From the IMG/VR virus record IMGVR_UViG_3300032304_001768, positions 18,327-82,326 of that record: a DNA stretch of 64,000 nucleotides. The stretch is one strand, 5' to 3'. The position numbers and the translations under genes are program-made. Shown here piece by piece: positions 1 through 8,163 of the stretch (the first letter of the stretch is position 1; the number at the start of each line of letters is the position of its first letter). The notes beneath the pieces were generated by a model, which was not told where the DNA came from, made no database searches, and saw nothing but the letters and a program-made list of their open reading frames with translations. Origin of the DNA: a virus.

Positions 1-9
1 TAATTTCGT

Positions 10-1455
10 TCATAAAGTTATTTCTAGTTCTTTCCAAGGAAGCTGCTCTTCTTCGTAATATTGCTGTCTCAGAGCGGCGTGTTCCATTGAATAATGGATG
101 TTGTCGGAAATATCAATCACAGCTAATTTTTGCTTGCTGTTGTGTAATCGCAGTCCTCTACCAATTCCTTGTATTATTCGTATGAAGCTTTTGCCTCCAG
201 ATGCGAATACGATATTGTGTAGGTTTTTGATGTTAATACCTGTGGAAAAAATGCTACTCATAGCTACGCAGACAATATCGTCATTTGCTTCAAGTTCTTC
301 GATAACGCTGTTTCTATCGGCTACGTCAACCTCCCCTTTGATAAGGTGGATTTTCTTATTGTCTATTGTCGAAAGCAATGCCTGTAATATTTCAGCATGC
401 TCCAAGTGATTCACCAATACCAATGTATTGTTTGGTAATTTAGCCACAATTTTCTTAATGAAATTGTTTCTTGGCTCGCTGTTGTAAATGTAGGACAATT
501 CAGCCAGATAATCTTCGGTTGGTGTTTTGTCCTTTTTCTTTACCCGTTTTGGAATAAGTTTTTTAGGGTGATTCAATCTAATCATTTTCACCGCTACATC
601 GGTGAGCACCTTTTCGTCTCTTAATTCCTTGCTTGTTTTCACATAAAGCACAGGTCCGAATGTCCCGATGATTTTCCAAGTATCGAATTGATCTTTTGGA
701 AATGTTCCCGTCAATCCAAATCGGTTTGGTGTTTTTATTTTGGAAACAGCCTTTGCCAATTTCGATCCAATTTTAACGCCATGACACTCATCCACGATAA
801 GCAAGTCAACATCTAAAATCCATTTATTGTCATCAAATTTAGAATTGAGATTTTCCGTGTTGCAAATTACAATTTCAGTATCTTGTAATTTGTTCTTTCC
901 AGTCCAGCCCGAATATGCGAAATTAACTTCATATTCGGCAAAATCCTTTTGTAATTGTCCTACCAAACTTGTCCCCGGAACAATGATAAGGCATTTGAAT
1001 GTTTTGGATTTTCTATTTCTCCAAAAGTTCTCGATGATAGAAGCGATACAAAAGCTCTTTCCTGAGCCTGTGGCGCTCTTTAAGGTGCCTCTACCATATT
1101 TTAGAGACAATGATACCATTTCCAATTGAAAATCCCTATGAGGGTATTTAAAGCCGTCAAATACCTCATCAACTGATATCCCACATTTCAGAGCATTTGT
1201 AAATTCTGGTGTGTATTGAATGTTGGTGAACTGACTGTCGATCAAGAATTGAATAATTTCCTTATACAGTCCAAAATCAAAACGACCGATATTGTCAATC
1301 GCATGCTTTCTATCTGGTATCTTTCGATTGAATTTTTTAGCGAACTTAGCGTTCTCATTTTTTACGCTAAATTTGCCACGCACTAACGACAATTGTGCGG
1401 GATCACATATTATCTGACCTTTTCTAGTGTGTGTATCGTAGTGCAGCTTAATCAT
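10..1455 (-). CDS. uvsW: UvsW-like superfamily 2 DNA helicase
   Basis: A 481-residue helicase with a Walker A motif SATGSGKS at about residues 127-134, a DECH box at 222-225, a GLTGTF motif III and a C-terminal QGIGRGLR motif VI. The order and length match T4 UvsW, which unwinds branched DNA and R-loops and drives the switch from origin- to recombination-dependent replication. The ATG overlaps the stop of the upstream uvsY-like gene as TAATG, so the two are translationally coupled, in the same neighbourhood as in T4. The assignment rests on motifs and on the uvsY partner; a generic phage RAD25-type helicase is the alternative. Confidence 0.88.
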   Translation of the reverse strand: MIKLHYDTHTRKGQIICDPAQLSLVRGKFSVKNENAKFAKKFNRKIPDRKHAIDNIGRFDFGLYKEIIQFLIDSQFTNIQYTPEFTNALKCGISVDEVFDGFKYPHRDFQLEMVSLSLKYGRGTLKSATGSGKSFCIASIIENFWRNRKSKTFKCLIIVPGTSLVGQLQKDFAEYEVNFAYSGWTGKNKLQDTEIVICNTENLNSKFDDNKWILDVDLLIVDECHGVKIGSKLAKAVSKIKTPNRFGLTGTFPKDQFDTWKIIGTFGPVLYVKTSKELRDEKVLTDVAVKMIRLNHPKKLIPKRVKKKDKTPTEDYLAELSYIYNSEPRNNFIKKIVAKLPNNTLVLVNHLEHAEILQALLSTIDNKKIHLIKGEVDVADRNSVIEELEANDDIVCVAMSSIFSTGINIKNLHNIVFASGGKSFIRIIQGIGRGLRLHNSKQKLAVIDISDNIHYSMEHAALRQQYYEEEQLPWKELEITL

Positions 1456-1859
1456 TAGTTCATTTCCAATTGATGGAATTTCAAAATATTCTCAAAGTCC
1501 TTGGCACTATATTTAATAGTTTCGTATATACGTTCTAACTGTTTTACAGTTAATTTCATATCCTCAATCTCATCAGTTAATTCTTCGACACTTTCACTCT
1601 CTTCGATTTTATCAAAAGTGGATTTGTTTAATTTGACAGGGCTGTTATCCAGCAACTTCTTGGATAGATTTTTAACCAACTTCTTCTTTTTCATTTCAAG
1701 CCCTCTTAATGATTGCTCTGCTTTACTGAGTTCGTTTGCCCAATATGATTTTTCACCGGGAACCTGATTTAGCTTATCGCCCAATGTCATTACATTGATG
1801 TCGGTAGCGAATAAGGTTAATCGCTGTTCGTATTTTAATCGAATGTTTTGTTGACTCAT
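1455..1859 (-). CDS. uvsY: UvsY-like recombination mediator
   Basis: A 134-residue, mostly helical, Lys/Glu-rich protein. The length (T4 UvsY is 137 residues), the pattern of an N-terminal helix with YWANEL, a Lys-rich stretch LEMKKKKLVKNLSKK and a C-terminal helical region, and the coupling to uvsW all fit UvsY. UvsY loads the UvsX recombinase on gp32-coated single-stranded DNA. Overall identity to T4 looks low, so this is a family-level and context-based call. No TAAATA box lies upstream of this start on the minus strand; the one nearby points the other way. Confidence 0.6.
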   Translation of the reverse strand: MSQQNIRLKYEQRLTLFATDINVMTLGDKLNQVPGEKSYWANELSKAEQSLRGLEMKKKKLVKNLSKKLLDNSPVKLNKSTFDKIEESESVEELTDEIEDMKLTVKQLERIYETIKYSAKDFENILKFHQLEMN

Positions 1860-1874
1860 TTACACTATCCATAA

Positions 1875-1880
1875 TAAATA
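1875..1880 (+). promoter_or_regulatory. Late promoter -10 box TAAATA
   Basis: TAAATA ends 5 nt before the ATG at 1886. It resembles the T4 late box TATAAATA. Confidence 0.7.
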
Positions 1881-1885
1881 ATAAT

Positions 1886-2167
1886 ATGTCAATGTCAAGT
1901 AAAGATAATGAAGAAATAAGAAAATTATACGAATCAATTTATGTTGAAATGACATCAGGTGAAGTTGTTGGGCCTATCACACCAACAATAACCGATTTGG
2001 GTAAACCAAATGCTGATACTTATGCTCCGGGAGACGCCAGAATTGTAAAAGGCGGTAAGAAGAAAAAGAAACCGAGAGTGCAAAGAAGGAATATGGGATA
2101 TGAGGATACATTATTGTATCAATCTGATAATGTCAAGGACATTAATAGGAATATTTCAAATAAGTAA
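1886..2167 (+). CDS. Small late protein with LYESIY N-terminus, unknown function
   Basis: A 93-residue protein of no recognised family. Its start is fixed by a late box 5 nt upstream. Residues about 10-22 read IRKLYESIYVEMT, a short aromatic/acidic helix resembling the N-termini of other late proteins in this window and of T4 capsid-targeted internal proteins. The middle is Gly/Pro/Asp-rich and is followed by a basic patch GGKKKKKPRVQRR. A basic, small, late protein with a targeting-like N-terminus could be a head-internal protein; this is inference. Confidence 0.6.
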   Translation: MSMSSKDNEEIRKLYESIYVEMTSGEVVGPITPTITDLGKPNADTYAPGDARIVKGGKKKKKPRVQRRNMGYEDTLLYQSDNVKDINRNISNK

Positions 2168-2183
2168 AAAAAGTTCTATTTTA

Positions 2184-2280
2184 CCTATTGACAATTACAA
2201 AAAGTGAGGTAGTTATGGGTTGTAGTGGGTGGGCTTGGTATAATATAATATATAATATAGATTATAATAGCTATTGTAAT
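2184..2280 (+). promoter_or_regulatory. AT-rich promoter region upstream of GIY-YIG gene
   Basis: A TTGACA at about 2184 is followed 16 nt later by TAGTTA. Further down are overlapping TATAAT-like strings and small AT hairpins (2240-2280). No gene is visible between 2168 and 2305. The region probably drives the downstream endonuclease gene; the exact -10 is uncertain. Confidence 0.4.
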
Positions 2281-2305
2281 AGGGTTTGAATTTTGTAATT
2301 ACAGT

Positions 2306-2737
2306 ATGAGTAATTGGATTGATTTGCCCGAAGACACCGCCAAATATCATGGGTTTGTCTATATTATCAATAATAATCATCCTGATAGTGATAAGAAATA
2401 TTATATAGGATGTAAGAAATTATTAAAAAGAGTAAAGAAAAAACCATTAAAAGGTAAAAAGAGAGCTAGAATATCCTACGTTGACAATAATGTTGACAGC
2501 TATTGGGGTAGTTCGGAGGAGCTAAAGTCTGATATTGAACAATATGGACTTGATTTTTTCACAAAAAAGGTGTTGCATCTATGTGAAAATCAATGGGAAA
2601 TGAAATTTCTTGAAATGTATGAGCAAATGAAAGCGAATGTTTTATTTGACAATTCATCATACAATGGCATAATCAACGTTAGAATTAATAAAGTTCCTAA
2701 ATCATTGCAGGAAAAATACAAAGATTTTAAATTTTAA
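2306..2737 (+). CDS. GIY-YIG family endonuclease-like protein
   Basis: A 143-residue protein with a GIY-YIG-type core: GFVYIINNN (about 16-24), KYYIGCKKL (about 32-40), then YWGSS (about 65-69), LKSDIEQYG, and a late conserved Glu in the helix LEMYEQMKAN. This spacing is typical of Seg-like free-standing nucleases of T4-type phages. It has its own AT-rich upstream region rather than the late box used by its neighbours, as expected for a mobile gene. No DNA-binding NUMOD modules follow, so it is a minimal nuclease. Confidence 0.7.
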   Translation: MSNWIDLPEDTAKYHGFVYIINNNHPDSDKKYYIGCKKLLKRVKKKPLKGKKRARISYVDNNVDSYWGSSEELKSDIEQYGLDFFTKKVLHLCENQWEMKFLEMYEQMKANVLFDNSSYNGIINVRINKVPKSLQEKYKDFKF

Positions 2738-2740
2738 CAA

Positions 2741-3283
2741 ATGAATATTGAAAAAGAAGTTTTAGAAAGTGTGGTGGTTTCGATAGTTTTTGAAGATTCC
2801 AATAAAGAATTATTGGATATTGATGAAATTTTTAAAAAAACCAATCGAGAATTCCCTGAGATGTTGAAAAATTTAAATCTTGACATTAGTTTTGATTTTT
2901 CAAACAGGGATATCAAAAAACTATACACCACTCAATTTCTTCTAACATTTGTAGAATACATTAAGAATAGAAACCGCACTGAGAAATTGTATCTGTTCAG
3001 CAATCAATTGACCAAAGATGCATTCCGCAACAAATTGATTCATAAATTAAAAACTATTTTTGGATTTACAGTTTTTGAGCAAATTAAGGATCTTAATGAG
3101 ATTTTTGAAAAAATCACAGAATCTGATTGTGAAACGGTATCGCACGTTGAATTGTTTTTGAACACCGAGAGAAAATTGAAATCGTTAAAACAGATCAAAA
3201 AGTATCTGAACAAAAATGGTCTGACTTATCTCAACGATGTTTATTTTAATGAGTTATCAAACAAGCTTTGTCTTTTTGTCTAA
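2741..3283 (+). CDS. Hypothetical helical protein
   Basis: A 180-residue, mostly helical, Lys/Glu/Leu-rich protein that I do not recognise. It starts 3 nt after the GIY-YIG stop and its end overlaps the late promoter of the next gene. It has no signal peptide or membrane segment. Its place next to uvsY/uvsW is where T4 keeps small baseplate genes (25, 26, 51), but I cannot match it to any of them. Confidence 0.6.
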   Translation: MNIEKEVLESVVVSIVFEDSNKELLDIDEIFKKTNREFPEMLKNLNLDISFDFSNRDIKKLYTTQFLLTFVEYIKNRNRTEKLYLFSNQLTKDAFRNKLIHKLKTIFGFTVFEQIKDLNEIFEKITESDCETVSHVELFLNTERKLKSLKQIKKYLNKNGLTYLNDVYFNELSNKLCLFV

Positions 3284-3286
3284 ATA
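3281..3286 (+). promoter_or_regulatory. Late promoter -10 box TAAATA
   Basis: Box overlaps the stop region of the preceding gene and ends 5 nt before the ATG at 3292. Confidence 0.7.
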
Positions 3287-3291
3287 CAGAC

Positions 3292-3684
3292 ATGAGTAAA
3301 TTTCTTTCAAAAATTGAAGCTTATGATCCTACACTTGTTGAAAATTTAGATCAGCGTGATGAGTTCAGACATCTTTTAAAATCCGCTGGTTTGAACAGCG
3401 GAAACGGTTTGGATAACACTTTGTATATCGATGATCCACAAAGCAACAGAACGTTCGTTGTGCGCCTCATGAGCGTGTCTCAAGGTGCTCCGGGAACAGA
3501 ACAGCCAGAAGAAGACAGCGAAGCTGATGACGCTATCGACAGCGCATCCAAGACAAATACATCCGCCGCACAAGCGCGAGCAAATCGGAAAAAAGCAGTT
3601 GATAGTAAACTTCCTGCGATTTTGAAGGATTACAACGCTGGGACCAAGAGAATCGCTAATTACAAGCCACAGCCAAACATATGA
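3292..3684 (+). CDS. Hypothetical late protein
   Basis: A 130-residue protein, MSKFLSKIEAYDPTLVEN at the start, with an acidic Glu/Asp/Ala-rich linker around residues 68-90 and a basic C-terminus. The start at 3292 is preferred over an in-frame one 24 nt upstream because it sits 5 nt after a late box and does not overlap the preceding gene. Its stop overlaps the next ATG as ATGA, so the two are coupled. Function unknown. Confidence 0.6.
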   Translation: MSKFLSKIEAYDPTLVENLDQRDEFRHLLKSAGLNSGNGLDNTLYIDDPQSNRTFVVRLMSVSQGAPGTEQPEEDSEADDAIDSASKTNTSAAQARANRKKAVDSKLPAILKDYNAGTKRIANYKPQPNI

Positions 3685-4061
3685 AAAGTAAGACGCTATC
3701 TTTAATTCAACATCACATCAGGCTTATCAGAGAGCAAGGTGAAGAAATGCAACAAGGTGATGTGCCTATGGATGATGGTTCTCAACAGCAAGTTGCTCCA
3801 GAACAACCACCAGCTGCACCCGCTACTGAAATGCCATTCACAGCAGCTTCGGAAAACATGTATGTCAAATTTATGATCGACATGGGAACCAAGTGGATGT
3901 CTGATACTAAAAATACAGAAGATGCCGCTTTACTCAATGCATTGAGCGATCAATTCTCAGCAGGTAGCAAAGTAAATGCCAAGCAAATGTTTGAAGAATT
4001 CTTGACAATCATCAAACCATATATGGGCGAAGGCATTTCAGAATTGCTCGATCAAATTTAA
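3681..4061 (+). CDS. Hypothetical late protein, Gln/Pro-rich linker
   Basis: A 126-residue protein. The N-terminal 20 residues (MKSKTLSLIQHHIRLIREQ) form an amphipathic helix containing an IRE tripeptide, which fits the T4 gp21 cleavage pattern (I/L)xE. Residues about 25-50 are a Gln/Pro/Ala-rich linker, followed by a helical C-terminal domain. It is coupled to the previous gene through ATGA. Possibly a head-internal protein, by inference from the N-terminus and neighbours. Confidence 0.55.
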   Translation: MKSKTLSLIQHHIRLIREQGEEMQQGDVPMDDGSQQQVAPEQPPAAPATEMPFTAASENMYVKFMIDMGTKWMSDTKNTEDAALLNALSDQFSAGSKVNAKQMFEEFLTIIKPYMGEGISELLDQI

Positions 4062-4072
4062 AATCAAAACAT

Positions 4073-4078
4073 TAAATA
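4073..4078 (+). promoter_or_regulatory. Late promoter -10 box TAAATA
   Basis: TAAATA ends 5 nt before the ATG at 4084. Confidence 0.7.
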
Positions 4079-4083
4079 ACACT

Positions 4084-4548
4084 ATGGACTTTAAACGTAA
4101 AGATAATAATTTGATTTGGGAAAATTATGCCACCGCTGGTTATAACGATGATGAAGAATCTTCGGCGATTGATGATCTAAATTCAATGGGGGATGACGAT
4201 GATTACAATGAGCATGAATATGATGAACATGAATACGACGACGAGCATGGCGACGAGACATCAGTTGTAATGTCATTTGATACCGATTCAGCGGTGCAAC
4301 CATCAATCGAACATGATGCCGATTCTGATGAAAAAAGTGAATTGTGTGAAATGATTTGTTCTGAACTTAAGAAGCTTTCTGAATATGCTAAGCGTTTGGA
4401 GAAAATGGCAAATGAAGCTGATTTCGAAGAATGGATGCTTGCCAAGATTACCAAGGCAGCTGACTACGCCTCTGATGTTTATTATTCCGCAAGTTCCAAG
4501 GCCGACTACGCAAATAGTCCTGATCTTGACGACGAATACGAATTCTAA
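4084..4548 (+). CDS. Highly acidic late protein
   Basis: A 154-residue protein with an extremely acidic segment (about residues 20-60) containing repeated EHEYD units, followed by a helical half. Its N-terminus includes NLIWENYAT, resembling the aromatic-x-Glu targeting-type N-termini nearby. Acidic internal or scaffold-core proteins are common in T4-type heads (for example gp67), but the resemblance here is only compositional. Only 3 nt separate it from the next gene. Confidence 0.55.
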   Translation: MDFKRKDNNLIWENYATAGYNDDEESSAIDDLNSMGDDDDYNEHEYDEHEYDDEHGDETSVVMSFDTDSAVQPSIEHDADSDEKSELCEMICSELKKLSEYAKRLEKMANEADFEEWMLAKITKAADYASDVYYSASSKADYANSPDLDDEYEF

Positions 4549-4551
4549 AAT

Positions 4552-5007
4552 ATGCTAAAATTCAATCAGTTTTTCTATGAAAAATATGTTCTCGGCTTGA
4601 TCGAGAATATTTATCTCTTTGATTTAGAAGGAGTTGGAAAAATCGCGTCTAAATTAGACAGCGGCAACGGAGCTTTTAACGTATTACACGGAGAAAATAT
4701 TGAAATTTCTCCTGATAAGGAATATGTGCGTTTCGTTACCGTAAATAATTTTTCATTGGAAAAACCTGTAATTGGAACCATCAGCATCAACGTGGGCGCT
4801 GGTAACACAGAAGACCGCCCGGTTGTTGAATTCGATGTTGAAATAGGAGGAAAGAGATTTTCTAAAGTTCCATTCAGCATTGGAAATAGAAGCACAAATG
4901 ATCACAAAATTCTTATAGGTAAAAAGTTCATCCAAAATAATTTAAATGCGCTTATTGATGTAAGTCTTATTAATGTGGCTGATAAAAATATTGAAGTTAA
5001 ATACTGA
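4552..5007 (+). CDS. RimK-type (putative ATP-dependent zinc) protease-fold protein with capsid-targeting-like N-terminus
   Basis: A 151-residue protein. After the N-terminal MLKFNQFFYEKYV it follows the retropepsin-like RimK-associated protease family (the family behind Pfam Zn_protease): ASKLDSGNGAFNVLHG supplies the D-S/T-G active-site turn, followed by YVRFV, RPVVEFDVEIGG, VPFSIGNRS and KILIGKKFI, in the family order. In cellular relatives a DTG is usual; here it is DSG. The first ten residues match the pattern of T4 capsid-targeting sequences, so it may be packaged and injected. Substrate unknown. Confidence 0.65.
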   Translation: MLKFNQFFYEKYVLGLIENIYLFDLEGVGKIASKLDSGNGAFNVLHGENIEISPDKEYVRFVTVNNFSLEKPVIGTISINVGAGNTEDRPVVEFDVEIGGKRFSKVPFSIGNRSTNDHKILIGKKFIQNNLNALIDVSLINVADKNIEVKY

Positions 5008-5008
5008 T

Positions 5009-5542
5009 ATGAGAAAATATACCCAACGCGAATTGTTAGAAGAAGGTTTTTGGTCAACGGTTAAAAAAATAGGATCTGGGATTAAAAGAACAGCCAAAAT
5101 AGCCGATAAAGTATTAACCCCAGTTTTACCTGAAGTTACAAGACTTGTAAAAGATCCTGTTAATTATATTAAAGGAATTAAAGATGCTGCAACAGGATAC
5201 GACCCCAAATCCAAAGATTTGTCTGATAAAGCGATACATGAAATGGAAGCTAACTTGGCCAAACAAGGATACACATTAGATCCAAATGATATTCCTAGAT
5301 ATGAAGGAAACTACAACAACATGCCATCATATTCAGTTTATGTAACAGACAGTAATGGAAATGCTACAACACTTACTGTTGATAAAAAAGGAAATAAGAT
5401 TACTACAAGAACAAGAAGTAGGAATACCAGACGACCAGCAGCGACACCTACCGCAACTTCAACAGCGCAAACTACAACCCCAACTACACCTACAGCGCCT
5501 ACAACTCCACCCGGAAACGTTGTTCCATTCACAAGACCGTGA
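5009..5542 (+). CDS. Late protein with RELLEEGFW N-terminus and Thr/Pro-rich tail
   Basis: A 178-residue protein starting MRKYTQRELLEEGFWSTVKK. The LLEEGFW motif is followed by a basic helical region (about 15-60) and a low-complexity Thr/Pro/Ala tail (about 140-178). The ATG at 5009 overlaps the end of the previous gene region in a different frame; an upstream start would overlap more. The N-terminus has an LxE site and resembles other putative head-targeted proteins here. Function unknown. Confidence 0.55.
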   Translation: MRKYTQRELLEEGFWSTVKKIGSGIKRTAKIADKVLTPVLPEVTRLVKDPVNYIKGIKDAATGYDPKSKDLSDKAIHEMEANLAKQGYTLDPNDIPRYEGNYNNMPSYSVYVTDSNGNATTLTVDKKGNKITTRTRSRNTRRPAATPTATSTAQTTTPTTPTAPTTPPGNVVPFTRP

Positions 5543-5549
5543 ATTTAAT

Positions 5550-5577
5550 TTGACAAAGTTTCGTGGTGTGCTATCTT
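5550..5577 (+). promoter_or_regulatory. Sigma70-type promoter, extended -10
   Basis: TTGACA, 16-nt spacer, TATCTT, with TGC directly before the -10. It lies upstream of the small gene at 5584. Confidence 0.65.
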
Positions 5578-5583
5578 CATAAC

Positions 5584-5844
5584 GTGAAGATAGAAATAGT
5601 AACAATCAACGACGAGTCATTCAAGCTTAATGTGGCGCAATTCGGAACACACTTTGTAGCCACAGATGGTGAACGAGTGTGTATAGGTTCTACGGAAACA
5701 GACGCTATTTCAGGCGTTGCTGAAATGATTGAAATTGCAGAAAATGTAGTGGTCAACAATCCACCTGCCGAAAGACAAAAAATCCCGGCCCCTATCGAAA
5801 ACAATAAAGGCGCGGGATGGTTTGCTGGAACTAGCTGGGGTTAA
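5584..5844 (+). CDS. Small hypothetical early protein
   Basis: An 86-residue protein if read from the GTG at 5584 (VKIEIVTIND...). A start at 5563 is possible but lies inside the -10 region of the promoter. Predicted beta-rich first half (FKLNVAQFGTHFVATDGERVCIG), then a helix, and a Trp/Gly C-terminus GAGWFAGTSWG. It converges with phoH with no gap. No family recognised. Confidence 0.5.
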   Translation: MKIEIVTINDESFKLNVAQFGTHFVATDGERVCIGSTETDAISGVAEMIEIAENVVVNNPPAERQKIPAPIENNKGAGWFAGTSWG

Positions 5845-6581
5845 ACTCCCAAGACTTGAGTGATGTGTTTCAGTAGCGGACTACGAACAACGTCATCAGC
5901 GTCAAATTTAACACAATGGATGTTATTTTTTCTGGAATGTTCCGTGTCAAATAAAGAGTGAACCTTTTCAAATCCAGAATCTTTGATATCGGCCTGTCTA
6001 GCATCTCCACAAACGATATACTTGGTGTTTCGTCCGAAGCGGGTAAGAATAGTGGCTAGTTCGCTTTTGCTCATATTTTGAGCTTCGTCAATAATCACAA
6101 AAGAATTGTGGAATGTAAGACCTCTTACGAAGTTTACAGGAACTGCCTTGATGTAATTGTTGTTCATCAATTGACCACACATCGCGTCATCAACGATTTC
6201 ATGCAACTTATCCATCAATGGCATGGTATATGGACCAAATTTCTCGTCCAATTCACCGGGCAAAGCTCCAATACTTCGGGATGAGCTTTCAACAACGGAT
6301 CGAATGTAAATGATTTGGTCAACTTTACCTTCTTTCAAATGCTCCATCGCAGCATAAACAGAGAGATAGGTTTTGTTGGTTCCCGCCAATCCATCAATAA
6401 ATACCATGTTAGTATTTTGATTGTTGATTGTGTAATAACACTGTTTTTGATTTGGTGTCAACGGGAATTGTTTTTTTAATTTCATGTTATCCAAATTGAA
6501 ATTTTTCTTATAGGCATCTATAAAATCAATTTCAATTTCATCAATTTCTTTACGCTTGCGCGTAGAACGTTTTGTGCTCAT
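5841..6581 (-). CDS. phoH: PhoH-like ATPase
   Basis: A 246-residue P-loop protein: GLAGTNKT (64-71) as Walker A, with Asn in place of the usual second Gly, VIIDEAQN as Walker B, and the PhoH-typical segments RSVVESSSRSIGALPG and VNFVRGLTFHNSFVI. PhoH proteins of T4-like phages are putative RNA helicase/ATPases of unclear role. A basic N-terminal tail (about 1-40) precedes the ATPase domain. A TAAATA box sits 7 nt upstream on the minus strand, which points to late or dual expression. Confidence 0.88.
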   Translation of the reverse strand: MSTKRSTRKRKEIDEIEIDFIDAYKKNFNLDNMKLKKQFPLTPNQKQCYYTINNQNTNMVFIDGLAGTNKTYLSVYAAMEHLKEGKVDQIIYIRSVVESSSRSIGALPGELDEKFGPYTMPLMDKLHEIVDDAMCGQLMNNNYIKAVPVNFVRGLTFHNSFVIIDEAQNMSKSELATILTRFGRNTKYIVCGDARQADIKDSGFEKVHSLFDTEHSRKNNIHCVKFDADDVVRSPLLKHITQVLGV

Positions 6582-6588
6582 TCTATAA

Positions 6589-6594
6589 TATTTA
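6589..6594 (-). promoter_or_regulatory. Late promoter -10 box for phoH
   Basis: TAAATA on the minus strand, 7 nt before the phoH ATG. Confidence 0.55.
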
Positions 6595-6656
6595 ATTCAA
6601 AAAGTGGGGGTGGTGGCAGTGTCCAATTTCACTACAAAAATACTAAATAATGAAAC

Positions 6657-6684
6657 TTGACATCCTCGAAACGTCCGTTACAGT
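6657..6684 (+). promoter_or_regulatory. Sigma70-type promoter
   Basis: TTGACA, 16-nt spacer, TACAGT; the start codon of the HNH gene is 6 nt further on, so this transcript also has almost no leader. Confidence 0.65.
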
Positions 6685-6690
6685 CGGTGC

Positions 6691-7356
6691 ATGAATCAGC
6701 GAATTCTAGTTCTGAACAGGTATTATTTCCCTGTTGGCGTTTGCGACGAAAGGAAAACTTTCGGCAACATCTTCTCAGAAGTGGTGTATCCATTGGACAT
6801 CATTTATGAAATTGATGAAAACGGCAATAAAACTGATAATGTTGACTATTTTAACCTTATTAAGGGAAGCAAAGACTGGTTGAATCTTCCTGTGCGAGAA
6901 TACGATGACTTCATACTCACCACAAAAGGTAAGGTGAGAGTTCCTAGTGTTGTTGTGTGTGCGTCTTACGATAGAATACCTCACAAGCAGGTGTATTTCC
7001 CGACAAAGATGAATATCATCAAGAGAGACAGCAATACTTGTTGTTACTCTGGTATAAAGCTTACAAAGGAAACTTCTACCATTGACCACATCATTCCTAG
7101 ATCAAAGCATACTGGCAACGCCAACACTTGGGAGAACCAAGTTTGCTGCCACAGAGAGCTTAATATCTGGAAGAGTGACAGACGACCAGACGAATGTGAT
7201 TTGACGAAATTCACTCCAAAAGATGATGATCTTAAAGCTTGGGTGGCATCACAGGGTAAGAAACTGAAACTCAAGAAATCGCCCACAAAGCCTAAAAATG
7301 GATTTGTTTTTGTTGATTTCTTAGAAGAATGGGATTTGTTCTTGAAAAATGTTTGA
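6691..7356 (+). CDS. HNH endonuclease-like protein
   Basis: A 221-residue protein of the HNH group that begins VLNRYYFPVGVCD and contains CCYSG (first half of a zinc site), then TIDHIIPRSKHTG and TWENQVCCHRELN (H-N-H core, about residues 130-160). This architecture is common in bacterial and phage HNH proteins of unknown target. It has its own early-type promoter and is followed immediately by a nucleotide kinase gene with a separate promoter. It may be a homing nuclease or a host-DNA-directed nuclease; the sequence does not decide. Confidence 0.75.
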   Translation: MNQRILVLNRYYFPVGVCDERKTFGNIFSEVVYPLDIIYEIDENGNKTDNVDYFNLIKGSKDWLNLPVREYDDFILTTKGKVRVPSVVVCASYDRIPHKQVYFPTKMNIIKRDSNTCCYSGIKLTKETSTIDHIIPRSKHTGNANTWENQVCCHRELNIWKSDRRPDECDLTKFTPKDDDLKAWVASQGKKLKLKKSPTKPKNGFVFVDFLEEWDLFLKNV

Positions 7357-7369
7357 TGTGTGCTAAATT
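7342..7369 (+). promoter_or_regulatory. Sigma70-type promoter, extended -10
   Basis: TTGAAA, 16-nt spacer, TAAATT preceded by TGC. It overlaps the end of the HNH gene and lies just before the ATG at 7378. Confidence 0.6.
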
Positions 7370-7377
7370 ATCTCTAT

Positions 7378-8121
7378 ATGAGATTAGCTATAAGCGGAAC
7401 TGCATGTGTGGGAAAGTCAACTTTACTCAAAGCGTTTCTTCAGCGGTGGCCTATGTATGGGACACCGCTGAAGACGTATCGTGATGTCATCACAGAAAAT
7501 GATCTTGAGCATTCGTCCAAAACCACAGAAGAAACCCAATTGTTGATTCTTGATTGGATGATGACAACACAAGAGAAATTCAAGAAAGAAGACAATATCA
7601 TTTTCGATAGATGCTCTTGGGACAATTTGGCCTACACATTGGTTGGAAATGCCAATAACAAGATCAATAATGAAGTCACAGCAGCTTCTATTTCTCTGGT
7701 GCGAGAAAGCCTCAAGAACATTGACATCATATTCTGGCTTCGTCATGACGAAGATATCGCAATTGTTGATGATGGTCTTCGTGATGTCAGTAAGGATCAT
7801 ATCTTGGAAGTTGATGATGTATTTGCTCAATTGTATGAGCAATATGCCGAAGATCTTGAAACCGATATTTTCTATCCAAAAGAGGATTGCCCAGCTATTA
7901 TTGAGGTTTATGGCAAGACCGTTGACGATAGAATCAGTTTCATTTCCAATTTCATTGATGAAAAAGGAGAACTCATCGAACCTGATGAAAACTTTTTCAG
8001 CGAAGAAAATCTTCAAGTGCTGGAACAAATGCTCAAAGAACAAGAAAAGGCGCAAAAGGATGACGAAACTATTGTTAAACTAACCAACGATATCAAAAAT
8101 GGAAAGTCTGGTAAAAGGTAA
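7378..8121 (+). CDS. P-loop nucleoside/nucleotide kinase (AAA_28-like)
   Basis: A 247-residue protein with an N-terminal P-loop SGTACVGKSTLL (about 6-17), a DR-containing motif IIFDRCSWD (about 75-83) and FWLRHD, as in the deoxynucleotide/thymidylate kinase-like AAA_28 group. The start at 7378 is chosen because an upstream in-frame start overlaps the -10 box. A charged coiled-coil tail (about 200-247) is extra to the kinase core. With nrdA/B and thyX elsewhere in the window, a role in dNTP supply is likely, but the substrate is not readable from the sequence. Confidence 0.7.
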   Translation: MRLAISGTACVGKSTLLKAFLQRWPMYGTPLKTYRDVITENDLEHSSKTTEETQLLILDWMMTTQEKFKKEDNIIFDRCSWDNLAYTLVGNANNKINNEVTAASISLVRESLKNIDIIFWLRHDEDIAIVDDGLRDVSKDHILEVDDVFAQLYEQYAEDLETDIFYPKEDCPAIIEVYGKTVDDRISFISNFIDEKGELIEPDENFFSEENLQVLEQMLKEQEKAQKDDETIVKLTNDIKNGKSGKR

Positions 8122-8128
8122 AATGAAA

Positions 8129-8163
8129 TTTGGGTTGGAATATTAGATAAATTCCAACCCAAA
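8129..8163. terminator. 13-bp inverted repeat between convergent genes
   Basis: Arms TTTGGGTTGGAAT and ATTCCAACCCAAA with a 9-nt loop, lying at the convergent ends of the kinase and GIY-YIG genes. No long T-run follows on the + strand, so intrinsic termination is plausible but not certain. Confidence 0.5.

Noticed and set aside
2230-2290. AT-rich repeats before the GIY-YIG gene as an origin of replication
   Set aside because: Only short TATAAT-like repeats; no iterons or other origin features.
3268-3292. Upstream start for the protein at 3292
   Set aside because: It would overlap the previous gene and include the late box; the ATG 5 nt after the box is better.
6644-6694. TAAATA followed directly by ATG and a 14-codon frame before the HNH gene
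   Set aside because: Box-to-ATG distance is zero and the frame is covered by the early promoter; likely chance.
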